Both the position numbers and the translations under genes were made by a program. This document shows, piece after piece, positions 53,119 to 64,000 of a stretch of DNA of 64,000 nt; positions within the stretch are counted from its first letter, which is position 1, and each line of letters opens with the position of its first letter. The stretch spans positions 99,376,149 to 99,440,148 of the forward strand of contig OY757021.1 of the NCBI GenBank assembly GCA_963580285.1, in the 5' to 3' direction. This DNA is from Lucinisca nassula. Its lineage: Eukaryota > Mollusca > Bivalvia > Lucinida > Lucinidae. Below the pieces are notes generated by a model. That model was given only the letters and a program-made list of their open reading frames with translations, was not told the origin of the DNA and did no database searches.

Positions 53119-54682
53119 AAAGTAGAAGTAAAACAAAGATCAGGAATTGATACAATTAACTTACTCCATCCATAAAAGACACCAAAGGGAAAGAAATACA
53201 AACATTAAGCGACCAGACCATAATGGAAACCTAAACAAAGGAAGGCCATATGGACAGTTACTTTCCCACAAAATGGCCATATGGCCATCCAAAATTAAAA
53301 GACACAAGTGATACACACAGTAAGTAACAAACAACAACATAAATAAATCGCCACGGAAGAGCCGCCTTGGAACGGTCAGTGGAAGATTTCCACTGGGGGG
53401 CTTAAATCGATTTTACGTGGCCACAATCCTCGCCCTTACTTCCGTCGCGATTTAGACAAATAATTTGTTCAGTCCGCATGAAGGTCTCCTAACTCATCAG
53501 TGCAACATCTCCGTGAACACAGAAATCAAAGAACCACAGAGGTGAGACAACGGTGAGGACTCGACAGCAAGAAACCACTGAAATGCTGGAGCAAAAGAAA
53601 ACCAACAGTTAGACTCCGATGAGCCCGACCAGAGACAGAGCATCAGGCACCAACCAACATTATCTCTTTAATTTTCAATAAGCCTTTACGTTGGAGCCGT
53701 CATAGAATCTGAGGCCTGACCCACCGGCGTGCAATTAAAGAGGGAAGCAAAGTTGCCAACCGTGATTGGGTTAACTACCATGCTTGCAGTCTGTCGTATA
53801 ATATCCATGTTGTACCCAATCTTTTTATATCGAAGAATGATTTTACGAAATTGGGTGCTGAAGTCATTGCGGTTATATATTTTTCTGAATTTATATACTA
53901 AGTCACCATAAAATTCGGGTTCCGATAGACCTTGTTGCAGAAGAGATTTAAGTCCAATATTGAATTTTGAAATTAAATCAGAATGGCGTCTATAAAATTT
54001 TGAAAAGGCTTTGCGTAGTTTATGGTACCGATAACCCTGATTAAGGAGTTTAGCCGTTAATAATTTATTACGAGTGTTGAAGTCAGTTACATGACTACAC
54101 ACTCTAGCAAATCGAATTAATTGCGAAATATAAACGCCATAGGATGGCGCACGAGGAACATCACCATCCAAAAAAGGAAAATTTACAATCTCAAAATCAA
54201 AGTCATCGCGTTTATCATAAATTTTGCACGAAACAAATCCATCTACAATAGATAGATGTAAATCCAAAAACGGGGCCTCGGTATCAGAAGAATTTGCTTT
54301 ATTTAACTGAAGTTCTAGGGGGTAAATCTGACTGATCAAACCATCAAAATAGGTATTATCAATATTTAATAAATCATCTAAATATCTAGAAGTAGAGCTA
54401 AAAGCTTCAATAATTTCAGATTGGTTATCAATGGAAAGCGACAAAATGAAGTCTCTTTCATAACAATACAAGAACAGATCAGCCACAAGAGGTGCGCAAT
54501 TAGTACCCATCGGAATACCCACAATTTGTCTAAATAACTTAGTACCGAATCTAATATAAATATTGTCAAGTAGAAAGGTGAGGGCATCACACACTTTCTG
54601 ACATGACCAAAGTGTATAATTCTTATGCTCTTTAGAAGTGAAAAATGCATTTCTGACATTACATGCAAGATAGAGAGAATCT
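53119..54682 (-). mobile_element. Naiad-type element, copy F, 5'-truncated
   Basis: Minus strand from a breakpoint at RDSLYLACNVRN to the shared 3' terminus (AAAGTAGAAG... at 53119). Nearly identical to copy B, including the 3' UTR. Confidence 0.9.
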
Positions 54683-54735
54683 CTTAACCGGTATAACCCT
54701 CCATAAGCGGGGATTTTATTAGAGATATTACCCAA
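53686..54735 (-). pseudogene. Penelope-like reverse transcriptase fragment (copy F)
   Basis: A 349-codon ORF. The first 17 or so residues (MGNISNKIPAYGGLYRL) are host flank; the element starts at RDSLYLACNVRN. Motif B (GIPMGTNCAP) and motif C (RYLDDLLNID) are intact, and it ends at the same stop as A and B. Endonuclease, linker and RT motif A are absent. The unbroken frame in A, B and F suggests that they are recent insertions. None can be autonomous. Confidence 0.85.
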
Positions 54736-55345
54736 TGCCTGTCATAATGATTGCAAAGTTTACAAAGTTTGAAGGGTTCTTGAAAAAATCTTTGACAAAA
54801 ATTTATACCTTATCGAGGGAGGGTTGGAAGGACAGATAGGTGAATTGACAAAAGGAAAGACAGATGTAAAAGAGTATACACCATTTAATCAATATCGGGG
54901 AATAATAATGTCATCCAGATCTGTTCTAAAAATTGAAGCATTGATTTAAGATTGATTACATTTATATAAGGCCTACATTATTATGTCAGGTACAGACAAA
55001 ACATGAACTAATTTTGTTCTATAAAATGATTAATAAGGGTCGAGATATTTATCCCAAGTAAATGCAGGCTAGTCCTCACCAGCAAGATCAAGAAATGAAA
55101 AGACATTGTCTTACCCTGTTGTCGATGTATATACTCATATAAAAGAGGTATTAGAAACATACCAAATAATGCAGCAGCACAAGAATACATGGCGTCAGGT
55201 GTGGTAATTTGTAAATAAATAAATAAATTATACTCTTAAACTTACCATCAGTTAATATGACAACATTAGGTTTTGGCATACTATACACGAATTCATATGA
55301 TTATTATATATAATATGTAATTTTGTGGAGAACACTAGATCTAGA
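54683..55345. other. Non-coding stretch
   Basis: AT-rich, with short AAAT repeats near 55215; no gene seen. Confidence 0.5.
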
Positions 55346-55405
55346 AAAAAGGTAACTTTAAACGTAAATTACGTGCGTTTAAAACGAAACAATACTAGAC
55401 TGAAG

Positions 55406-55408
55406 TGA
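55406..55408 (+). other. Copy D equivalent of TGA 2
   Basis: Same sequence context (CTGAAGTGACTGTCAATTAT) as copy C at 30408-30410. Confidence 0.6.
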
Positions 55409-56247
55409 CTGTCAATTATATTATTAAATCATGGACGCCACTCTATGCTTTCATTTTTAAGTTCACTACCAGTTTCTGTTTAACGTCTTCTGAACACCGA
55501 GGCGAATAAATTCTACGATAGTTCTAATCAGTTATATGACGCGGCTCTCTTAACTAGAGGCTATACTCAGCATACTCTCCGTCCTTACATTGATTCTGAA
55601 ATTAATCATAAACGCCATTTCTTCAAATTATCCTTCATTAATAAGGGTATGGATTTTATAGCTTTGCCCAGTATCTTCCGTGAGAGCTCGATGCTTCTTC
55701 CATTCCTGTTTATTTTCAAAATACTGAAACACCTATAATTTGCTATAAATATAACAAACTTGTTAGATCTATCATTTTTGATATCAATAAACTTGTTTCA
55801 GATCATGATATTGATACTAATACTCCTGATTCATGTGATTGTAAAAACTCGGCGTATTGCTATCCTGCTGCTGGTCATGTAATTACTGACGATTTGAAAA
55901 TTATTCCTGATTCTAGGATAAAGAATATAATTTCTAAAGGACCGAAATATCGGTTTCTTTCTAAAATTGATTTCAGTAAATGTAGAGATGAAATCGCTGC
56001 TTCCTTGAATGAATTCGGTAATCGATGGTGTAAGCGAGAGTATGTTGAGCATAAAGCCCTTAAGGACTGGAAACTTAGCATTTTAAAACTAGTGAATAAA
56101 CACATTTCTTTCTATTCTGAAAATACTAACTTATTACCCCCTAAGCCTAAGACGACTTTACGTCATCTAAAACTAGGTATTCAAGAATTTCATAAGAAGT
56201 TTGTTTTGGTCCCTGCAGACAAGGCCGCTAACAACGTCAACGTTGTG

Positions 56248-56250
56248 TGA
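56248..56250 (+). other. Copy D equivalent of TGA 3
   Basis: TGTGTGACGG context; the codons on both sides differ from copy C but TGA is kept. Confidence 0.75.
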
Positions 56251-57178
56251 CGGCTCCACTATGTTAACACACTTAAGCAGGAGCTTGGTGGTACTAAGGC
56301 CTATGAACTTCAGCCTTTAGCTGAAGAGAGAGCTATAGTAGATAAACATATTTGTCATTCAGCCACCAAGTTTGCTCTGTGTGTAACCGAAGGCCAAGAC
56401 AAGCTTCCTACGCTATACTGGTTACCAAAACTTCATAAAAGACCTTACAAAGCACGGTTTATTGCAAATTCTAGCTCTTGCACTACCACTGAACTTTCTA
56501 AATTATTAAATTCCTGTCTTACTGCTATTAAAACACATGTGATTAAATATTGTGATAATGTCTTTGAAAGATCAGGAAGAAATTTGTTTTGGTCTATAAA
56601 AAAATCGAATGAGGTTTTAAATAAATTGAAATCCAGACATTTTCGTGCTTCAAGTCTGTCTACTTAAGATTTTTCCACTCTTTACACTACACTTTCTCAT
56701 AATCTTATAAAAGAAAAGCTTAATGATTTAATTGAATGGGCTTTTCACAGAGAAGATTCTCTCTAGCTTGCATGTAATGTCAGAAATGCCTTTTTCACTT
56801 CTAAAGAGCATAAGAATTATACACTTTGGTCATGTCAGAAAGTGTTTGATGCCCTCACCTCTCTACTTGACAATATTCATATTAGATTCGGTACTAAGTT
56901 ATTTAGACAAATTGTGGGTATTCCGATGGGTATGAGTTGCGCACCGCTTGTGGCAGATCTGTCCTTGTATTGTTATGAAAGAGACTTCATGTTGTCCCCT
57001 TCCACTGATAACCAATCTGAAATTATTGAAGCTTTTAGCTCCACTTCTAGATATTAAGATGATTTATTAAATATTGATAATACCTATTTCGATGGTTTGA
57101 TCAGTCAGATTTACCCCTCGGAATTTCAGTTAAATAAAGCAAATTCTTCTGATACCGAGGCCCTTTTTGGATTTACAT

Positions 57179-58876
57179 TTACATTGGATTCATGTGGCCA
57201 AGTCCCGAACATATGGAAACAGGCAAATGTTACACCTATACTTAAAAAGGGAGATCAATCAGACTCATCCAACTATAGACCTATCTCACTTCTCAGTATG
57301 ATTGGCAAAGTAATGGAAAAGCTTGTCCACAAATATGTTTTCAATTTTCTTATGGAAAACAGAGTCATAACTACATTGCAATCAGGTTTTATTGCTGGTG
57401 ATTCCACTGTAAACCAACTTACTGATATATACAATACCTTTTGCCAGGCCTTGGACGAAGGCAAAGAAGTGCGTGCTGTATTTTTCGATATTAGTAAAGC
57501 TTTCGACAGGGTCTGGCATAGGGGCCTTCTTTTTAAACTGCAAAGATTGGGCATATCCGGTTCTCTAATTGATTGGTTTACGGACTACCTAAATAATAGA
57601 AGCCAACGTGTAGTGCTCCCGGGTGTATCCTCGGATTGGACCTGTCTCAAAGCTGGTGTGCCCCAGGGTTCTATCCTGGGACCACTGCTTTTTCTTTTTT
57701 ACATAAATGATATAGTCGAAAATATAAACTCTACCATACGGCTATTTGCCGATGATACGAGCCTTTATCTTATTGTCGATAATCCAATGACAGCTGCTCA
57801 AACTCTTAATGACGATGTACCGAGAGTCTACTGTTGGGCGGAAAAATGGCTTGTAAAATTCAACCCTAACAAGTCAGAAGTTCTCTTAATTTCTAGAAAG
57901 CATAATAGACCTTATCACCCTCCCATTTGCATGAATACCCAACATATATTTGAAGTAAATGCGCATAAACACTTAGGCATTACGCTAAATAGTGACTGTG
58001 CTTGGCATGATCATCTTGAATTTTTTAAAACTAAAGCTTGGTCGAGAATTAATATTATGCGGAAATTAAAATTTCAATTAGACAGAAAATCATTGCAAAC
58101 TATTTATTTTTCATTCATACGTCCTCTTCTTGAATATGGCGACGTCATATGGAATAATTGCGCGCAGTACGAGTCCAACGAAGTAGAAAAAATTCAGCAT
58201 GATGCTGCTCGCATCGTATCTGGTGCTACAAAAATTGTTTCGATAAATGCACTTCTTGAAGAGGTCGGGTGGGAAAAACTTTCAGAAAGACGAAAGAAAC
58301 ACAAACTTATCCAATTTTACAAAATGGTGAATGGCCTATGTCCTGATTATTTGAACGCTTTGGTTCCCCCTATCATTGGTAATACTTCCCGATATAACCT
58401 TAGAAACGTTAATAACTTGCAGACTGTTCATGCAAACACGCAACTTTACTATTACTCCTTCCTACCCTCTGTCATACGTGAATGGAACAAGCTTCCTCAA
58501 GTTATACGTGAATTACCTACGTTTTCGTCTTTTAAATATAGACTCAATACTGGATTGAGCAAGCCTCCGTTGTTTTACTATGAAGGTCGACGTCTAGGAC
58601 AGGTTTACCATTCTCGATTAAGAACACATTGCAGCTCCTTGAACCAGCTTCCTTTGTGATTGTGGGTCAGCTGAAGACACCAGGCATTATTTCCTTGACT
58701 GTGCTAAGTGCGTAGGTATCAGACAACAAGTTCTCGATAGTATCTCTGAGTTTTGTGACCCAACGTAGAATACTCTACTATTCGGCGACTCAAACTCGAC
58801 ATACGAACAAAACAAAACCATTATGTTGTCAGTGCAAGAATTTATCATTCAAAGCCGCAGATTCAAAATTCAATAG
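57179..58876 (+). pseudogene. LINE reverse transcriptase, truncated, joined to a Naiad frame
   Basis: The ORF from 57097 begins in Naiad sequence (MISQIYPSEFQLNKANSSD) and runs in frame into the LINE. RT blocks are PILKKGDQSDSSNYRPISLL, FFDISKAFDRVWHRGL (motif A), KAGVPQGSILGPLLFL (motif B) and RLFADDTSLY (motif C). The frame breaks near 58650; the next one gives CDCGSAEDTRHYFLDCAKC, the C-terminal Cys/His cluster, and a stop near 58876. It lacks the endonuclease. It resembles the LINE at 5732-9142 in layout but is a different family member. Confidence 0.85.
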
Positions 58877-59304
58877 ATAATAAGACATTTAATATAGAAA
58901 TTTTCACCTGTAGACAAACTTTGGAATAAGGACGATTACCCTACTTGATGTAAATCGAGATGTCTAGTGAGCGTTATACCAGTGTCATCACCGTTGCTCC
59001 CTGCCCCCCCCCCCCCCATCCCCAGCCAAGCAGCAGCATAGCATATCATTTGTTATACATGTATTGATTTTCACTCTAGTAATATTCTCTAAATCCATGT
59101 TAGTAACAAGTAACAACTGCTAAATCATGTGTGTACACATATATAGTGATGCTTCAGTCAGAGTACCCAATGGGAAACAGATTACACAAGTCTTATGACT
59201 TTCTTCTGAATCCCATTTTGTATATATTGACATGTTTGTGCTTTGTGTATTGTATCACTCATATTACGTGTAATATGTATATACAAAAAAATAAAGTTTA
59301 AACT
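57179..59304 (+). mobile_element. 5'-truncated Jockey-superfamily LINE inserted in Naiad D
   Basis: The same Naiad sequence, AAATTCTTCTGATACCGAGG...GGATTTACAT, lies on both sides (57141-57178, 38 bp; 59305-59344, 40 bp), so the target duplication is unusually long. The element begins within the pre-RT region and ends with an AT-rich 3' UTR containing AATAAA near 59289. A C run lies near 59004-59018. Confidence 0.9.
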
Positions 59305-60092
59305 AAATTCTTCTGATACCGAGGCCCCGTTTTTGGATTTACATCTATTGTAGATGGGTTTGTTTCGTGCAAAATTTATGATAAACGCGATGACTTTGGT
59401 TTTGAGATTGTAAATTTTCCTTTTTTGGATGGTGATGTTCCTCGTGCGCCATCCTATGGCGTTTATATTTCGCAATTAATTCGATTTGCTAGAGTGTGGA
59501 GTCATGTAACTGACTTCAACACTCGTAATAAATTATTAACGGCTTAACTTCTTAATCAGGGTTATCGGTACCATAAACTACGCAAAGCCTTTTCAAAATT
59601 TTATAGACGCCATTCTGATTTAATTTCAAAATTCAATTTTGGACTTAAATCTCTTCTGCAACAAGGTCTATCGGAACCCGAATTTTATGGTGACTTGGTA
59701 TACAAGTTCAGAAAAATATATGACCGCAATGACTTCAGCACCAAATTGTGAAATCATTATTCGATATAAAAAGATTGGGTACAACATATATGTTATACGA
59801 CAGACTTTGCTGCATGGTAGTTAACTCAATCACGGTTGGCAACTTTGCTTCCCTCTTTAGTTGCACGCCGGTGGGTCAGACCTCTGATTCTATGACGGTC
59901 CCAGTGTAAAGGCTTATTGAGATATAGAGAGATCTAATTCAAGGTAATGTTGACTGGTGCCTGATGCTCTATCTCTGGTCGGACCCATCGGAGTCTAACT
60001 GTTGGTTTTCCTTTTCTCCAGCATTTCAGTGGTTTTTTCCTGTCGAGTCCTCACCGTTGTTTCATCTCTGTGGTTGTTTGATTATTAGTGTA
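59305..60092 (+). pseudogene. Naiad D, RT C-terminus and partial 3' UTR
   Basis: Resumes with the target duplication, then IVNFPFLDGDVPRAPSYGVY and SKFYRRHSDLISKFN. It contains a TAA near 59545 and a frameshift near 59750. The 3' UTR matches copy C up to the junction with copy E, where it ends abruptly inside the UTR. Confidence 0.8.
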
Positions 60093-61437
60093 TTACGAGT
60101 GTTGAAGTCAGTTACATGACTACACACTCTGGCAAATCGAATTAATTGCGAAATATAAACGCCAGAGGATGGCGCACGAGGAACATCACCATCCAAAAAA
60201 AAAAGGAAAATTTACAATCTCAAAATCAAAATCTCGCGTTTATCATAAATTTTGCACGAAAACCATTTAAAATAGACAGATTAAAATCCAACAACGGGGC
60301 CTCGGTATCAGAAGAATTTGCTTTATTTAACTCTGGGAGGGGGGGGGGGGTAAATTTGACTGATCAAACCATCGAAATAGGTATTGTCAATATTTAATAA
60401 ATCATCCAAGTATCTGGAAGTGGAGCTAAAAGCTTCAATGATTTCAGACTGGTTTTCAGCAGAAAGGGACATCATGAAGTCTCTCTCATAACAAAACAAA
60501 AACAAATCAGCCACGAGTGGTGCGCAATTAGTACCCATCGGAATACCCACATTTTGTCTAAATAACTTAGTACCAAATCTTATATAAATATTGTCAAGTA
60601 GAAAGGTTAGAGCTTCACACACTTTCTGACATGACCATAAAGTATAATTTTTATGCTCTTCAGAATTGAAAAACGCATTTCTTACATTACATGCAGGATA
60701 GAGGGAGTCTTCCCTATGAAATGTCCATTCAATTAAATCATTAAGTTTTTCTTTTATAAGATTATGAGGAAGTGTTGTGTAAAGAGTGGAAACATCATAA
60801 GTAGACAGACTTGAAGCACGAAAACGCTTGCATTTCAATTTATTAAAAACTTCATTAGAATTTGTTATAGACCAAAACAAATTTCTACCTGATCTTTCGA
60901 AGACTTTGTCGCAATATTTTATCACATGCTTTCAGATGGCAGTCAAACATGAAATTAATAATTTGGAGAGTTCAGTCGTGGTACAAGAGCTTGAATTTGC
61001 AATAAACCGTGCTTTGTATGGTCTTTTATGAAGTTTAGGTAACCAATATAACGTAGGAAGCTTGTCTTGGCCTTCTGTAACACAGACAGCAAACTTGGTG
61101 GCTGAATGACAAATGTGGTCATCAACTAAAGCCCTCTCTTCAGCTGAAGGCTGACGTTCATAGGCCTTAGTACCACCAAGTTCTTGCTTAAGAGTGTTAA
61201 CATAGTGAAGCCGTCAAACAACGGCCACATTGTTAGCGGCTTTATCAGCTGGAGCCAAAACAAACTTCCTTTGAAATTCTTGAATACCTAGTTTAAGGTG
61301 ACGTAAAGACGTCTTGGGTTTAGGAGGTAATAGGTTCGTATTTTGCGAATAAAAAGAAATGCGTTTGTTCACTAATTTCAGAATGCTAAGTTTCCATTCT
61401 GCCAGGGACTCTTTAAATTTGAGCAGTTGAGGGTCCT
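60093..61437 (-). pseudogene. Naiad copy E, internal RT segment in inverse orientation
   Basis: Minus strand from about LLKFKESLAEWKLSILKLV (61437) to the NFNTRNK region (60093). It shows the RT TGA at 61214-61216, motif A as STYDVSTLYTTLPH, motif B GIPMGTNCAP and motif C RYLDDLLNID, then a frame collapse at a G run (60342-60351). A TGA near 60945 (in LTAI*KHVIK) is not shared with other copies and looks like decay. E is more diverged than A, B and F. It lacks both real element ends. Confidence 0.8.
61214..61216 (-). other. Copy E equivalent of TGA 3
   Basis: Minus-strand GTTGTTTGACGGCTTCACTA. Its neighbouring codons differ from copies C and D, but the TGA is identical. Confidence 0.75.
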
Positions 61438-61442
61438 CATAG

Positions 61443-61735
61443 TTTGTTTGATTTGAGGTTTAACGCTCCCGTCAAAACTTTATAGATAATTTTGGAAACG
61501 TTGCTTCAATTTTGTGGGACTTTTACTCAACATTGGGATTACATGACACCTCAAGCCCTGTCGCCCAATGAAACCAATAGGGTTTATAAAAGTATAAGCA
61601 TGGACGGTCTGACTCGCACGGCTTTGCCAGGGCAGGCTTATATCCTATAAACGGTTTTCCAGTGCACGTGTGTGGTCATTTTTAGCTCTGCATGGAAGTA
61701 TCATACAGCCCATCTATATCCCCATACCCGATGGG
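61443..61735 (-). mobile_element. SINE-like family copy, near full length
   Basis: GTTTGTTTGATTTGAGGTTT through CATACAGCCCATCTATATCC, immediately after Naiad E. Confidence 0.85.
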
Positions 61736-61807
61736 CGGGGCCCGGGAGGGGGAGGAGGTCACCAAGGACCTCATACAATACACTATACAGACACTTACAA
61801 CTTCAAT

Positions 61808-62911
61808 TGCACGACCCGCAGAAAAAGCGACCGACTGAAGTCGGTTGATTTTCTAAGAGTGCCCTAAAATCACCGTGTCATTCTGTCATTCGGTCATTCT
61901 GTTAGTCTGTCAGTCTGTCTGTCCGTCCGTAACCCGTTTGTGAAAATTGGTGATAGTGACTTAACCGCTTGGAATATTTAAACAATTTTTGGCATACTGA
62001 GAGATATCAACGAGATCTAACCAATGAACTTGCGAAACATTACATTCCATTTAGTATAGCCTCGCCGAGGCAAAAAATCTGAAAAATTTCGAACTGCTTC
62101 TCCTCGGAAACCGTTGGGCCGATTGAAGTCAAATTTCATATGGAGCCTCTATGGGATGGGGGAAACCCAAATTTGCTCATGGGGTTTAGGTCACATGACC
62201 AAAATGGCCGCCAAGCCAAATATGGTCTGTCTGTCTGTCCGTCCATAACCCGTTTGTGAAAATTGGTGATAGTGACTTAACCGCTTGGAATATTTAAACA
62301 ATATTTGGCATACTGATAGAAATCAATGAGATCTAACCAATGAACTTGCGAAATATTACATTGCATTTAAAAATAGCCTCGCCGAGGCGAAAAATGAGAA
62401 AATTTTCGAACTGCTTCTCCTCGGAAACCGTTGGGCCGATTGAAGTCAAATTTCATATGGAGCCTCTATGGGATGGGGGAAACCCAAATTTGTTCATGGG
62501 GTTCAGGTCACATGACCAAAATGGCCAACAAGCCATATATGGTAAAAAACCTTCAAAAATAGTATTCTCCAGAACCACTGGGCAGATTTCCACGAAACTT
62601 GATAAATAGCATCTGGGACGTAGGCCCATCATAAATTGCTAAAATGGTGACCCTTGGTTGACCTTGACCTTCTTTGTGCCTAGGTCAAACTTTGACACAT
62701 ATGCTTTTGTATTGGAACAGTTAGAATGCATTTTATCCTGCAAACGATTCAGAATACAGTACTTAAGTATAAGATATATTTTTGCTCACTACGATAAGGC
62801 GCATTTATTGGGGGAACCGTTTTAGGTCCAGGTCACGTGACCAAAATGGCCGCCATACCCACCCATATATGGTAACACTCATAAAGCTAAAAGCATCCGG
62901 CGGGTCGTGCA
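61808..62911. mobile_element. Inverted-repeat-bounded repeat element with 315-bp tandem units
   Basis: TGCACGACCCGC (61808-61819) and GCGGGTCGTGCA (62900-62911) bound the element. Inside are two units of about 315 bp (TCTGTCCGTCCGTAACCCGT... at about 61915 and 62230), each containing TAGCCTCGCCGAGGC and CATGACCAAAATGGCC. No ORF of note. It may be a non-autonomous transposon. Confidence 0.7.
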
Positions 62912-63121
62912 CTTCAGCTGAAGCACTGGTTAAGGCATTAATTATTCAAAGATGTTTCGTAAATGTTAGAAAGTGTATAAACCCTATCTGTAACAGTAAC
63001 CCATTTGTACCTGAATCCCAAATATGGGGAACATTGCATTTGTTACAAAAACAAAAGTTAAGGACGCCTGAATTCAGGATAGGACCAGCCTACCTTGAGG
63101 GTGATCAAAAAGGGTCCTAAG
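62912..63121. other. Non-coding stretch
   Basis: No gene seen. Confidence 0.4.
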
Positions 63122-63310
63122 GACTCTTAGACTTTTACCCATTGACACATCAAGCCCTGCCACCCAATTAAACCAAAAGGGTTTATATGCATAGGTGATC
63201 TGACTCGCACCATGTTTTCCTTGACAAGCTTAGAACCTAATTGTGATTTACAGTACTCGCCTGCAGTGAGTGTCGGCTCTGCGTGCCCAATACACTATTT
63301 CATGAAGCCA
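63122..63310 (-). mobile_element. SINE-like family copy, partial
   Basis: GACTTTTACCCATTGACACA through CGGCTCTGCGTGCCCAATAC. Confidence 0.7.
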
Positions 63311-63775
63311 TGCTGTGCCAGGGCCATTTCATGTAGTTTAAGCAGGGGTATTTATGGTATATGCCACCGAGCTATTTTATGAGAAAACTATTTGTTATAG
63401 ACTGAATCTGATTTTACTCTGTATTATTGTTTGGGCCCCATATATAAGCTGTTCAAATGTGATGTTAATTTTGCTCTAAGGTGTGTATTAAGGATTCCTG
63501 GGCCCATCAATTTGTTCAAAAGGCCTATATTTTTTTTCTCACGTAAATGAATGAAAGATGGGCACTTGGCCCTTTTTTAGGGTCCATCAATATTTTGTGC
63601 CATAAATATCCTTGTTTAAGCAAACATTAATCCACAGCTTCCAGTACTTTCCTTTGATGTCGGCAGTACTAATAAATTTTGATCATGTACTGTTATCATT
63701 TACAGTTTTGAATCGACCAATCTGCTGAGCTACAATTAAAAAGGGGAGGGACTTCTAGCTCTGCACGACACAATA
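63311..63775. other. Non-coding stretch
   Basis: No gene or clear repeat seen. Confidence 0.4.
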
Positions 63776-63780
63776 ACATT

Positions 63781-64000
63781 GTGGGTATTCATTTAAATAG
63801 CCTCGCCGAGGTTATTTGAATGAGTACCCACATTTAAAATAGCTTTCACTTAATGGCAAACAGTGCAGACCCTGATCAGACTGCTCCTTCTGATCTGGGT
63901 CTGATCTGAGACTCATAAATTGTGGGTTCTCGCGAGAACCGTCTCATCGAGGCAATTCCAACTAGTACACACATGTTTTTGTGGGATGAGACGGTTCTAC
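63781..64000. repeat. Cluster of hairpins at the window end
   Basis: GTGGGTATTCATTTAAATAG with CTCGCCGAG and its mirror form one hairpin (63781-63831). A CAAACAGTG repeat follows (63855-63910). AGAACCGTCTCATC (about 63936) and GATGAGACGGTTCT (about 63985) form a third. Confidence 0.7.

Larger units (their letters stand above)
55352..57178 (+). pseudogene. Naiad linker and RT, first part (copy D)
   Basis: The frame shows the linker TGA at 55406-55408, KGPKYRFLSKIDFSKCRDE, VPADKAANNVNVV followed by TGA at 56248-56250, and an RT with GIPMGMSCAPLVADL. Private defects include a TAA near 55480, a frameshift near 55690 and a TAA in the motif A region near 56665. It encodes the same family as copy C and supports its TGA positions. 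The endonuclease is missing. Confidence 0.8.
55346..60092 (+). mobile_element. Naiad copy D, interrupted by a LINE
   Basis: It runs from the end of the endonuclease (GGTAACTTTAAACGTAAAT, 55352) through linker and RT to about 57178. It is cut by the LINE at 57179-59304 and continues at 59305 to a truncated 3' UTR near 60092, where it abuts copy E in the opposite orientation. Confidence 0.85.

Noticed and set aside
60944..60950. Extra in-frame TGA in Naiad E as another Sec
   Set aside because: Copies C and D have a Lys codon there; it is private to E.

Overview
The window looks like animal nuclear DNA, most probably from a bivalve mollusc (a clam). It is AT-rich and has no bacterial-style gene packing. 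It holds at least nine pieces of a Penelope-like retroelement with an N-terminal GIY-YIG endonuclease (Naiad type), whose reading frame carries in-frame TGA codons; Naiads encoding selenoproteins have been reported from clams. It also holds a BEL/Pao LTR retrotransposon, a DIRS/Ngaro-type element, two Jockey-superfamily LINEs (one with a 2A peptide), mariner relics, tRNA-derived SINEs and tandem arrays rich in TGACCTTGA. I found no convincing host protein-coding gene; almost everything recognisable is mobile or repetitive.

Layout. 1-5.4 kb: minisatellite, 5'-truncated Naiad copy A, mariner relic, a satellite split by a SINE, second mariner relic. 5.4-9.2 kb (minus): nearly full-length LINE with endonuclease, RT and a 2A motif. 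9.2-13.4 kb: short palindromes, a LINE ORF1 fragment, tandem repeats. 13.5-25 kb: a 130-144 bp satellite array into which Naiad copy B (minus) and a complete 7.4 kb BEL/Pao element (16407-23780; 314-bp LTRs, ATGAC target duplication) inserted. The BEL element has an extra intact ORF between pol and the 3' LTR, encoding two C2H2 zinc fingers and an acidic tail with a SUMO-interacting-like motif, directly behind a splice-acceptor-like sequence. 25-26 kb: about 330-bp tandem repeats.

26.5-35.7 kb: a decayed DIRS/Ngaro-like element (SGNH hydrolase, Gag-like, RT, RNase H), split by the most complete Naiad (copy C, about 29650-33317) and by a small Naiad 3'-end fragment (G). 35.7-53 kb: mostly SINE-like copies, foldback elements (including a 573-bp near-perfect palindrome) and a mosaic of nested Naiad pieces (H). 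53.1-61.4 kb: Naiad F (minus), then Naiad D (plus) split by a 5'-truncated LINE with a 38-40 bp target duplication, joined tail to internal sequence with Naiad E (minus). 61.4-64 kb: SINE copies, an inverted-repeat-bounded element with 315-bp tandem units, and hairpins.

Best lead: in Naiad copy C one frame runs for about 2.7 kb without a frameshift. It is interrupted by three TGA codons, two of which recur at the same place in other copies, and by three TAA codons found only in this copy. The first and third TGA sit where related Penelope-like proteins, as I recall them, have cysteine, which suggests selenocysteine. Second lead: the zinc-finger ORF in the env position of the BEL element. All family assignments are by eye; no database search was possible.
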